Positions 42,375 to 50,446 of a stretch of DNA of 64,000 nt are shown piece after piece. The stretch's first letter is position 1, and the number at the start of each line of letters is the position of its first letter. The stretch covers positions 16,568-80,567 of the forward strand of contig JBGAKX010000004.1 in NCBI GenBank assembly GCA_044224215.1. The letters run 5' to 3'. Both the position numbers and the translations under genes were made by a program. The notes beneath the pieces were generated by a model that ran no database searches, was not told where the DNA came from, and saw nothing but the letters and a program-made list of their open reading frames with translations. The DNA is from DAOMFM01 sp035429825 (GTDB lineage: Bacteria > Acidobacteriota > Blastocatellia > UBA7656 > JADIYM01).

Positions 42375-44720
42375 GTGACGATCCGTCCCGGTTCATCTGC
42401 ACGCCGGTTTGCCGCCACCGTTGTCGCGATTCTCGTGTCGATGACGGTCGGCGCGCGCGCGGCTCGGGACACAACGTCCGAGTCCGCATTCGGCGAACGA
42501 CTGGCGATCGCCGTCGTCGACCGGCTCTACCCCGAGTCGTACGGCGCGCCGGCCGCGACATCGGGCGGCACGCTTCGCGCCGACGATCCGGCCGATCAAC
42601 CGCTCGTCGACAAGTGTGCGCGGCTCACCAAAGGGACGAATCCGTTCGCGCCGGACGGCGGCCCGCTCGAGGCCGCGTTGGCGGCCGTCTGCGCGGTCGA
42701 GCAGGTTTCGACAGCCGAATCCGTGGCGGCCGAGATCGAGCAGCGCCGGCGTTGTGAGCAGGCGCTCGCGGCTGCGCGTGCCGCGCAGTCCGGTGTTTTG
42801 ACGGCGCATTGCCTCACCTGGCTCGGGCTCTATGCGCTGCAGGGAGGCGACGCGGTCACCGCAAGGAGATTCCTGAGCGAAGCCGCAAGCGTCGCCGAGA
42901 CCGCGCGGCTCGCGCGGATCGCGATCACCGCACGGCGCAACCTGTCGGTGACGTACGCGCTCGAGGGTGACATTGCCGCGGCGATGCGCGAGGACCAGGC
43001 GGCCGAGAAGGACCTTGCGCTGACGTCGATGGCGGCCGACCGGCGCCGTGTCGGACCTCCGCTGTATGCCGAGCTCACCGATTTTGCGGCGCGGCTCGGT
43101 GACCCGCAGCTCGCGGGGTCGTACGCCCGGCGCCGCGCCGAATTGATGGTGGAGGCAAATGCTCCCGCGCCCGACTCGGCGGATGCGTGGGAGCGCGTCG
43201 CACAGTTGCTCTCGCAGGCGGTGCGCGACGGATCGCCGGCGGCCCAGGCCGCGGCGGATGCATTCTCGGACGCCGCAACTCTCAGGATGGCGGCGCGTCA
43301 GAAGGACCGCGCGGTGGTGGATTACACTGCCGCAGGTGTTCTGCTCGTCGAGAACGCGACGGGCGCGGCCGCGCGCATCCCGTTGCAGAAGGCGCTGGCG
43401 ATCGCGACGTCGCTCGGCGATGCGGGCGTGCGTGCAAGCGTCGAGTACTGGCTTGGTCGGTCCTATCTCGCCGACGCGCATCGCGCCGATGGCGCGGCTG
43501 CCGTTGCAGCACGGGATCGCGGCATCGCGCTCCTCGAGACCGCGCTCGCGCGGTTGAAGCCGGCACACCGAAACCACGCGGGCTCGAACTCCGAGATCGA
43601 GGCGACCCTTCATCTGTGGATCGGCAAGGCGCTGCTCGAGCGAACGCCGACCGACGCGAGCATTCTGCGTGGCGCCATCGGGCACTTTCGCGAAGCGTTC
43701 GTCGACACGCTCGCTCACGGTGACGTGAACGAGGCCGTATCGTGTGCAGAGCTGGTCATTCGCTCGACGGCGGCGCTGGGCGAACCGGTCGCGGCGGGCC
43801 ACGCGGCCGAGGAGCTCTACGACCGGTTGTCGGCGACGGGAAAAATCGATCCCGCCAACGCGGCGCGCGCGCTCGGCCGGCAGCTGCAGGACGCGCTCGC
43901 CGCGAACCAGTCGGCGGGGACGCTTCCCATACCGGTGGTGTCGTTCTATGACCACGTCGCGGTGTCGCTCGTCGCAGCGCCAGACAACAGATCGGCGGCC
44001 ATCGAGGCGCTGCTCGTCGAATCGGCGGCAGCGCGCGGCGATACGGCTCTCGTGAGCGAGCGGGCGGAACGCGCATACAGTGCGCTCGTCTCGGCAGGGA
44101 AAAACGACGACGCATACATGCTTGCAGACGCCGTGCGCGCCGTCTGGACGGGACGCAACGCGTCGAATGCCTCAAAGTGGCTGGATCGATGCGCCGAGCT
44201 CGCCACCGCCGCGTATGAAAAGGCGATCGCCGAAAAACGCATTGAAGCCGCGACACGCGCCGCCGACCGGCTCGCCGCGATTGCAGAGATGCGAGGCGAC
44301 GCCGCCGATCTGCAGAGATGGCGGACGGTTCGCGCGGAGCTCTGCGGCCAGGACGCGCAGCGCATCGAGGCGACCGGCAAGACGGCACTTGCATCCGAGG
44401 CGTGGCGCGGCGCCGCGGACGCGTCGCGCGTCGCGGGCGACCTCGCCGCAGCGCGCTCAAGATATGACCGCGCGGCCGTGCTTGCAGACGCCGCGCAGAA
44501 CCTCGATTCACGCGCGCTGGCGCTCGCGGGACTGGCTGCCGTCGAGCGGGACCTCGGCGACCGGACGGCTGCTGCCGAGACAGCGCGCCAGGCGTTCGCC
44601 GATTTTTCCGACCTCGCGACCCGCGCGACGGACGCAACCGTCAGGCAGCGCTTCACGGAGCGGGCGGACGAGATGCGCCGGCTGCTCGCCGAACTCGACG
44701 GCGCGAAACCGCACGACTGA
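42375..44720 (+). CDS. Large secreted helical-repeat (TPR-like) protein
   Basis: 781 residues from GTG 42375, next to the trpA stop. A signal peptide (FAATVVAILVSMTVGARA) is followed by about 700 residues of Ala/Arg-rich alpha-helical hairpins. These resemble TPR or Sel1-type units (for example GLYALQGGDAVTARRFLSEAASVAETARL, ALAGLAAVERDLGDRTAAAETA). There is no catalytic motif. Such proteins usually act as periplasmic scaffolds. The association with trpA is most likely positional, not functional. Confidence 0.7.
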   Translation: MTIRPGSSARRFAATVVAILVSMTVGARAARDTTSESAFGERLAIAVVDRLYPESYGAPAATSGGTLRADDPADQPLVDKCARLTKGTNPFAPDGGPLEAALAAVCAVEQVSTAESVAAEIEQRRRCEQALAAARAAQSGVLTAHCLTWLGLYALQGGDAVTARRFLSEAASVAETARLARIAITARRNLSVTYALEGDIAAAMREDQAAEKDLALTSMAADRRRVGPPLYAELTDFAARLGDPQLAGSYARRRAELMVEANAPAPDSADAWERVAQLLSQAVRDGSPAAQAAADAFSDAATLRMAARQKDRAVVDYTAAGVLLVENATGAAARIPLQKALAIATSLGDAGVRASVEYWLGRSYLADAHRADGAAAVAARDRGIALLETALARLKPAHRNHAGSNSEIEATLHLWIGKALLERTPTDASILRGAIGHFREAFVDTLAHGDVNEAVSCAELVIRSTAALGEPVAAGHAAEELYDRLSATGKIDPANAARALGRQLQDALAANQSAGTLPIPVVSFYDHVAVSLVAAPDNRSAAIEALLVESAAARGDTALVSERAERAYSALVSAGKNDDAYMLADAVRAVWTGRNASNASKWLDRCAELATAAYEKAIAEKRIEAATRAADRLAAIAEMRGDAADLQRWRTVRAELCGQDAQRIEATGKTALASEAWRGAADASRVAGDLAAARSRYDRAAVLADAAQNLDSRALALAGLAAVERDLGDRTAAAETARQAFADFSDLATRATDATVRQRFTERADEMRRLLAELDGAKPHD

Positions 44721-44740
44721 CGGGTCAGGTCCGCCGCGTG

Positions 44741-45652
44741 TTACGCGTCGCGATCCGCGACCGCTTCGCGCAGCCGGTTCTCGAGAACGCGCGACGGCGA
44801 GAACTCCTGCATGCGCAGGTAATGGGCTGCGGCCGCGAGCATGGCGTCGTCGGGAATCAGACCGATGAGCTCGGTCGACAGGATGCCGACCCCGCGGGTC
44901 TCGGCTTCGTGGCGAACGGCGTCGAACGCGACGTGTATCGGCGTCACAAGATAGTTCACGAGATTCATCGAGACCTGCACGCGGTCGCGCGACCGGATCT
45001 CGAATCCGAGCGCCTTGATGAACGGCACGCCGCCCGAGCTGAATCTCACGGCACGCGCGATCGCTCGCGCAACGGTGATGTCGTTTGTATCGAGCAGCAC
45101 GTTGAAGGCGATCAGGGGGCCGCGCGCGCCAACCGCCGTGATCCCGGCCGTCGGGTGGACCCTCGGGAGGCCGACGTCCGGCGCGCGGCGCGGAACTGCG
45201 CCGATCTCGTCGCGGATCCTCTCGAACTGTCCGCGCCTGAGGTCCGCGAGGTTCCGGTGTTCAGGCACGCGCGCCGACGCTTCGTAGTAGTACACGGGCA
45301 CGCCGCATTCGTGCCAGATTCGCTCGGCGACACGATGCGACGATTCCACGCACTCCGCCATGGTCGCTCCGTCGAGCGGCACGAACGGCACGACGTCGGC
45401 GGCGCCCATTCGGGGATGCGCGCCCTGGTGGCGAGTCAGGTCGATCAACGCGACGGCCCGGGCGACGCCGCGGAACGCGGCCTCCTCGACCGCAGCCGCA
45501 TCGCCGGCGAATGTGACGACCGACCGATTGTGGTCCGCGTCGGACTCGCGACGCAGCAGCAGAATTCGGGGCACGGACGCGATCGCGCCGACGATGTCGT
45601 CGACGACGTCGTGATTGCGGCCCTCGCTGAAGTTCGGGATGCACTCGATCAC
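44741..45652 (-). CDS. ftcD: Glutamate formimidoyltransferase (FtcD N-domain type)
   Basis: About 303 residues. It transfers the formimino group of N-formimino-glutamate, the product of histidine breakdown, to tetrahydrofolate. Opens with IECIPNFSEGRN, the family hallmark. Then come LRRESDADHNRSVVTFAGD, DLTRHQGAHPRMGAADVVPFVPL (near residues 73-95) and MNLVNYLVTPIHVAFDAVRHEA. There is no fused cyclodeaminase. The start is GTG 45652. TACAAT ends 7 bases upstream, with no Shine-Dalgarno. hutI, another histidine-degradation gene on the same strand, lies about 2.7 kb further upstream, separated by plus-strand genes. Confidence 0.9.
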   Translation of the reverse strand: MIECIPNFSEGRNHDVVDDIVGAIASVPRILLLRRESDADHNRSVVTFAGDAAAVEEAAFRGVARAVALIDLTRHQGAHPRMGAADVVPFVPLDGATMAECVESSHRVAERIWHECGVPVYYYEASARVPEHRNLADLRRGQFERIRDEIGAVPRRAPDVGLPRVHPTAGITAVGARGPLIAFNVLLDTNDITVARAIARAVRFSSGGVPFIKALGFEIRSRDRVQVSMNLVNYLVTPIHVAFDAVRHEAETRGVGILSTELIGLIPDDAMLAAAAHYLRMQEFSPSRVLENRLREAVADRDA

Positions 45653-45659
45653 GCGCGGT

Positions 45660-45665
45660 ATTGTA
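45660..45665 (-). promoter_or_regulatory. Predicted -10 element for ftcD
   Basis: On the minus strand TACAAT (45665 to 45660) ends 7 bases before GTG 45652. No ribosome-binding site is visible. Confidence 0.4.
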
Positions 45666-45731
45666 AGCCACGCAACGCGCGATTCCATCTTGACGCGCGG
45701 CTGTCCGGACACGGACAGTACGGCCGAGGCA

Positions 45732-47549
45732 ATGATGACCGCGAGCGACGAAACGCAGACGCCGGACACTGGCGACGATGCGGCGAATGCGCCAATGGCC
45801 CGGCTTCGGGCCGCGCACGCCGAGTCCGACGGGTTCGAGCGCGCGTTTGTGTATGGCGTCTTCGTCCTGATGGCTGTGGGCGTGCTGTGGTACGTGTGGG
45901 AATACGGCCGCAACCTGCCGTTCTGGGACGACTGGGAATACATCCCCGTCCTCAGCGGCAACCAGCCGTTCAGTCTGCAATGGCTGTGGACGGCACAGAA
46001 CGAGCACCGGATGCCGCTCGAGCGGCTCGTCATCTTCATCGTCTGGCGAACGCTTGGCGACATTCGCGTCGTCATGGTGCTCGCAAACCTCGTCGTTGCG
46101 GCACTCGCTCTCTGGTTGATGGAGACCGTGCGCCGGTATCGCGGGCGCGTGAGCTACACGGACGCCTTCATTCCTCTCGTGCTCCTGCATTGGGGCATGT
46201 GCGAGAACATGATCTTCGCGATACAGATCTTCTTTGTGATGGCGCCAGCGCTTGCCATGTCGATCCTGCTCGTCGCGCTGACGCAGTGGCATGGCCGGAT
46301 CGCTCGCGTCGTCGCGATCAGCGTGATGCTCGCGCTGCTTCCGATGCACGGTGCGATCGGTCTCACGCTGCTGCCGGCCATGTTGGCGTTCGTCGCGTAC
46401 CTCGGCGTGTCACGGCTCCGCTCGGGTGACCTGCACGGTCGTCGCGATGCGCTCGTGCTGCTTGCGGGATGCGTCGCTGCCTCGCTCGTTGCCGTGCTCT
46501 ACTTCGTCGACTTTCATCGAATACCGAGCCATCCGGGCATGCGGTCCGCGGGCGGCGTCGTGCGAACCGTTGCGGAGGTGCTCAGCCTTGCGATCGGTCC
46601 CGGCATTCAGTCGATGTGGCCCGTCGCGGCCGGCGGGGTCGTCGTGGCCGTCGCGGCGGCCGTCATATTTGCCGCTGCTGTTGCGTTCGCGCGGCCGTCC
46701 GATCGCGAACACGCGATCGCGCTGCTCGCCGCGATGGCCGCGTTTGCGCTGCTGATCGTCGCGGTTGGGTACGGCAGATCCGGGTTCGGGCCGGGACAGG
46801 GCTTTTCGTTCCGTTACGCGATCTTTGCGGCGCCGCTTCTGTGCTGCGCCTACCTGTCCATCTCGATGTTTGCAACCGACGCGCGCGGACGGTTTGTGCG
46901 CACCATGCTGCTGCTGGCGATCGTGACTGTTCTGCCGGCGAATACGCGCATCGGAATTACATACGGGATCGATCGCGCGGACCGCGCCGACGTCCTGACG
47001 GCGGCGATCGACGCCGGGGCGCCGCCCTCGGTTGCCGCCTCGCGCAGCTGGGACCGCGTGTATCCCGATCGCGACGTGCTCGGCGAGCGGCTCGAAATGC
47101 TGCGGGCAGCCGGGTCCGCGCCGTATCGCGGCCGCGTCGATGGAGATCGCCAGGTACGATACCGCGAGGAGGCTCTGCCGCTCGCGGTCGTGGCGGCGAA
47201 CCAGGCGCACGTCGCCGACGGTCAGGTGATCGGCGACGGTGAGGATCCGTACGTCGTGTATCAGCTTCCGGCTCCGGAGTACGTCTGCGGAGTGCGGCTC
47301 GAGTATGCGGTCACGAATGACGCCAGTGTGCCGCCCGAGATGCAGGTCTTCTGGAGCCTGTCGAGCCACTTCGATTTCGCGGAGGGCCGCAGATCCGAGG
47401 CATTCACGGTTCCCCAGGGTCCGGACACCCGCGAGACGACGGTCTGGATTTATGACACAATCGACCGGATGCGAATCGACCCGGACCGCCGTCCGTGCAC
47501 GTTCAGGCTTGTGAGGGCAACATTGCTGTTACGGGAGACCAACGAGTGA
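45732..47549 (+). CDS. Multi-pass membrane protein, probable GT-C-type glycosyltransferase
   Basis: 605 residues from ATG 45732, with about eleven membrane helices up to about residue 410 and a periplasmic C-terminal domain. After the first helix (FVYGVFVLMAVGVLWYVWEYG) comes an acidic loop NLPFWDDWEYIPVL. This is the position and style of the catalytic acidic motif of GT-C enzymes that use polyprenyl-phosphate sugars. The gene overlaps the following DPM1-like glycosyltransferase by 4 bases (GTGA). That enzyme would supply the lipid-linked sugar. The acceptor is unknown. The family assignment is by topology and context, not by a clear signature. Confidence 0.7.
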   Translation: MMTASDETQTPDTGDDAANAPMARLRAAHAESDGFERAFVYGVFVLMAVGVLWYVWEYGRNLPFWDDWEYIPVLSGNQPFSLQWLWTAQNEHRMPLERLVIFIVWRTLGDIRVVMVLANLVVAALALWLMETVRRYRGRVSYTDAFIPLVLLHWGMCENMIFAIQIFFVMAPALAMSILLVALTQWHGRIARVVAISVMLALLPMHGAIGLTLLPAMLAFVAYLGVSRLRSGDLHGRRDALVLLAGCVAASLVAVLYFVDFHRIPSHPGMRSAGGVVRTVAEVLSLAIGPGIQSMWPVAAGGVVVAVAAAVIFAAAVAFARPSDREHAIALLAAMAAFALLIVAVGYGRSGFGPGQGFSFRYAIFAAPLLCCAYLSISMFATDARGRFVRTMLLLAIVTVLPANTRIGITYGIDRADRADVLTAAIDAGAPPSVAASRSWDRVYPDRDVLGERLEMLRAAGSAPYRGRVDGDRQVRYREEALPLAVVAANQAHVADGQVIGDGEDPYVVYQLPAPEYVCGVRLEYAVTNDASVPPEMQVFWSLSSHFDFAEGRRSEAFTVPQGPDTRETTVWIYDTIDRMRIDPDRRPCTFRLVRATLLLRETNE

Positions 47550-48286
47550 CCGAGCCCCGGAACGAAACGGTGTCGGTGCTGATCCTCGCGCACAACGAGG
47601 CCGAGAACCTGGCGGAGCTGCTTCCGTCGGTGCGCGAGATCATCGAATCCGAGGCCTTTCCCTTCGAGATCATCGTCGTGGACGGCGGTTCGGACGACGA
47701 CACGCGCGGCGTCGCGCACGAACGGGGCGCTCGCGTCGTTCGGCAGGTGCTGCCGGGATACGCGAACGCGTTTCGCGAGGGACTGGCGGAGTGCTCGGGC
47801 GACCTCGTCGTGACGCTCGACGCCGACCTGTCGCATCGGCCCGGATTCGTCGCTCAACTGCTCGCCGCACGGCACGACGCCGAGATCGTGATCGCGTCCC
47901 GCTACGTGGCCGGCGGGGGCGCGGATATGCCGTGGACGCGAAGGGCGTTGAGCATCCTTCTCAACCGGACGTACACGCTGCTGCTCGGGTTGCGTTTGTC
48001 GGATGTTTCGAGCGGGTTTCGACTCTACAACCGCCGCGCGCTCGCGATGCTGACACCCCACGGCCGGCATTTCGACATCTTGCCCGAAATCGTCGTACTC
48101 GCCGCGCTGGCCGGGTGCAGGATCGCGGAGATCCCGTTTCATTACCACCCCCGGGAGGCCGGCGTCTCGAAGGCGAGGGTGATGAAGTTCGGGCCGTCGT
48201 ACGTACAGACGCTCGTGCGGTGCATGCGCGCGCGATGGCGCACCGCGCCGCACCGGCACGAGACCTCGTCGGAGATCGCACCCTAG
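47546..48286 (+). CDS. Family 2 glycosyltransferase, polyprenyl-phosphate sugar synthase (DPM1-like)
   Basis: 246 residues, GTG 47546 overlapping the upstream stop. Motifs: VSVLILAHNEAENLAELLPSV, VDGGSDDDT, the metal-binding LDADLSHRPG, YVAGGGADMPW, DVSSGFRLYNRRAL and EIPFHYHPREAGVSK, all as in dolichyl-/undecaprenyl-phosphate mannose or glucose synthases. No C-terminal membrane helices follow, so it resembles the short soluble DPM1 form. It likely makes a lipid-linked sugar for the GT-C protein next door. Confidence 0.88.
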   Translation: MTEPRNETVSVLILAHNEAENLAELLPSVREIIESEAFPFEIIVVDGGSDDDTRGVAHERGARVVRQVLPGYANAFREGLAECSGDLVVTLDADLSHRPGFVAQLLAARHDAEIVIASRYVAGGGADMPWTRRALSILLNRTYTLLLGLRLSDVSSGFRLYNRRALAMLTPHGRHFDILPEIVVLAALAGCRIAEIPFHYHPREAGVSKARVMKFGPSYVQTLVRCMRARWRTAPHRHETSSEIAP

Positions 48287-48310
48287 AACGTCCGTTGTCG
48301 GGGCGCCGCG

Positions 48311-49564
48311 TCAGGCCGCGCCGGACACCACCGTCCCGCGCTTGACGACGGTACGCGCGTGATTCACGCCAAAGAAGTACGGCACGCCGCGGTAGTCCGG
48401 CGTGTCGAAGACGACGAGATCCGCCTGCTTTCCGGGTTCGATCGTGCCGATGCGATCCCCGCGGCCAAGCGCATACGCGGCGTTGACGGTGGCGGCAGTG
48501 AAGGCCTCGCTCGGGCGCATTCGCATCTGCGTGCACGCAAGCGTGAGAACCATCTGCATAGACGCCACCGGCGAGCTCCCCGGATTGAAATCGGTCGCGA
48601 GAACAACCTTTGCGCCGGCCTCGATCAGCCTGCGCGCCGGTGGGTACTTTGCAAGCCCGAGGTTGAAGACCGACCCCGGCAGCAGCACCGCCGTCACGGC
48701 GCTTCCGGCGATCGATCGAATCCCCGCGTCGTCGAGCTGTTCGAGATGATCGGCGGATGCGGCGCCGATCTCGACCGCAAGCTCCGTCCCGCCCGAGCGT
48801 GTCAGCTGATCCGCGTGGAACCGCGGCACAAGGCCGTGCGCCTGCGCGGCCGCGAGCACGCGGCGCGTGTCGTCGACCGAGAAGACATGCGCTTCGCAAA
48901 AGGCGTCGCAGCCTTCGGCGAGGCCTTCACGGGCGACGCGCGGGATCATCTCGTCGATCACCAGGCGGACGTATGCGTCGCGCCGGTCCCGGTACTCGTC
49001 GGGAAATTCGTGCGCGCCGAGCAGGGTCGGCGAGATCTCGAGCGGCGTGTCATTGGCAACACGACGGAGCGCGCGCAGCTGCTTGAGCTCGTCGTCGACG
49101 GTGAGGCCGTAACCGCTCTTCGCCTCGATCGTCGTCGTTCCGTGGGCGAGAAACGTCGCCGCGTGCCGGCGAGCGATCGCGACGAGCTCGTCTTCCGACG
49201 CCGCGCGTGTCAGCCGGACGGTCTGCCGGATGCCGCCTCCCGACGCTGCGATCTCCTCGTACGTTGCGCCCGCTATCCGCATCTCGTACTCCGCGGCGCG
49301 CGTGCCCGCAAAGACGGGGTGCGTGTGCGCGTCCACAAAGCCGGGTGCGACGGCGCATCCGGCGGCGTCGATTCTGACCGTGTCGGGATCTGCGCGTCGC
49401 GCGACGTCTCGTGTCGTGCCGACCGCCTCGATGACGCCGTCGCACGCAAGGACGGCGCCGTTCTCGACGATGCCGAGGTCGGCCATCTCTGCGCCAACGC
49501 GAGCACGGCTGGGGCCGTTCAGCGTGAGCAGCTGCGCGGCGTTTTCGATCAGGAGTGTGGCCAT
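48311..49564 (-). CDS. hutI: Imidazolonepropionase
   Basis: 417 residues. It opens the imidazolone ring in histidine degradation to give N-formimino-L-glutamate. Amidohydrolase motifs: GFVDAHTHPVF (metal His pair), EAKSGYGLTVDDELK, HADQLTRSGGTELAVEIGAASADHLEQL and VLATDFNPGSSPVASM (catalytic Asp region). Length matches the family. ftcD, which uses its product, is 2.7 kb away on the same strand. The other hut genes (hutH, hutU) are not in the window. It converges on the GT2 gene with 24 bases between. Confidence 0.93.
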   Translation of the reverse strand: MATLLIENAAQLLTLNGPSRARVGAEMADLGIVENGAVLACDGVIEAVGTTRDVARRADPDTVRIDAAGCAVAPGFVDAHTHPVFAGTRAAEYEMRIAGATYEEIAASGGGIRQTVRLTRAASEDELVAIARRHAATFLAHGTTTIEAKSGYGLTVDDELKQLRALRRVANDTPLEISPTLLGAHEFPDEYRDRRDAYVRLVIDEMIPRVAREGLAEGCDAFCEAHVFSVDDTRRVLAAAQAHGLVPRFHADQLTRSGGTELAVEIGAASADHLEQLDDAGIRSIAGSAVTAVLLPGSVFNLGLAKYPPARRLIEAGAKVVLATDFNPGSSPVASMQMVLTLACTQMRMRPSEAFTAATVNAAYALGRGDRIGTIEPGKQADLVVFDTPDYRGVPYFFGVNHARTVVKRGTVVSGAA

Positions 49565-49782
49565 GGAATTGTCCGGGCGATTCTAATGCACGCGCCGGTT
49601 GCGGAACACCTCTGCCGGAATTGACTCTCGGATGTGAGAGGCACAGTATGGCCGCAATCACTCATGGCGAGCGTTCCGTCGAGTCGCAGGCGCGTTCGGC
49701 ACGACGTCCGGCGCGCTTGAGGCAACCACGACGCCCGTCGACTCAAACCTTGAAACGGCTGGGGATCAGACGGAGGTATGTG

Positions 49783-50049
49783 ATGGATGCGGATACGGAT
49801 TTGGCATTGCTGCGTTCTCGTGTTGTGTATCTCGAGGGCATCCTGTGGTCTCTCGGAAAACTCCTGACGGGCGTCAAGGTTCCAAACGGCAGCACGGGAC
49901 CCGGCACGCCACCGACCTCAGCTGACATGGACACGGCCCTCGCGGCGTTCGGATCGGCACTGTCGGGCCGCAGCGGCACCGGCTGCCCGCCGTGGTGCAA
50001 CATCGACAACACCGCGCTCAACCGGCCCGTGGACTGGCCGACGTACTAG
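49783..50049 (+). CDS. Small protein with a C-terminal CPPxC motif (first of a tandem pair)
   Basis: 88 residues from ATG 49783, with GGAGG at 49772-49776 and 6 bases of spacing. An ATG at 49648 would add 45 Arg-rich residues not shared with the paralogue. It begins with a short helix (LLRSRVVYLEGILWSLGKLL), then a Thr/Pro/Gly-rich linker, a second helix (ADMDTALAAFGSAL) and ends GRSGTGCPPWCN...WPTY. The next gene has the same layout. No signal peptide is seen. The 218-base gap before it (49565-49782) holds no other gene. Function unknown. Confidence 0.65.
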   Translation: MDADTDLALLRSRVVYLEGILWSLGKLLTGVKVPNGSTGPGTPPTSADMDTALAAFGSALSGRSGTGCPPWCNIDNTALNRPVDWPTY

Positions 50050-50122
50050 CCCTGAACACGCTGCCATTCGTTCACACGATCACTCGATAACGAACGCCGC
50101 CTTCGCGGACGAGGAGACCCGT

Positions 50123-50446
50123 ATGCCAACAATCGAACAGCGCGTTCAATTGCTCGAAGACAAGATAGACATTCTCGAGGACATCCTCTTCTCCCTCGGC
50201 AGGGCGCTGAAGCTCGGCGAGGCGCCGGCCGAGGCCAACTGGACGGCGCGTCCCGGCGGCGTGGCCGCCCTGCAGACGATCGACGACATCCTGTTCACGA
50301 TCGGGAGCTACCTGGCGGACAGGACGCTTGCCGAACGGGTGGCGCTCGGACGCGGGACGAGCTGTCCACCTGTCTGTCCGAATCCGGTCAACATCGAGGC
50401 AGCCGTCGTGGCGAATGCTCGGCGGGTCAGGAAGCCGAAGCGGTAG
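50123..50446 (+). CDS. Small protein with a C-terminal CPPxC motif (second of a tandem pair)
   Basis: 107 residues. GAGGAG lies upstream of ATG 50123. Opens with a heptad-like acidic helix (VQLLEDKIDILEDILFSLGRAL), then a linker, helix (LQTIDDILFTIGSYLADRT) and ends GRGTSCPPVCPNPVN followed by a basic tail RRVRKPKR. The first gene shares L-x-x-x-x-x-x-LE-x-IL-x-SLG and the GxGTxCPPxC end, so they are paralogues. The last 20 bases overlap the end of the convergent kinase gene. Confidence 0.65.
   Translation: MPTIEQRVQLLEDKIDILEDILFSLGRALKLGEAPAEANWTARPGGVAALQTIDDILFTIGSYLADRTLAERVALGRGTSCPPVCPNPVNIEAAVVANARRVRKPKR

Noticed and set aside
49648..49782. Alternative upstream start for the first CPPxC protein
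   Set aside because: It would add 45 Arg-rich residues absent from the paralogue. The GGAGG at 49772-49776 is a stronger site at the right distance from ATG 49783.
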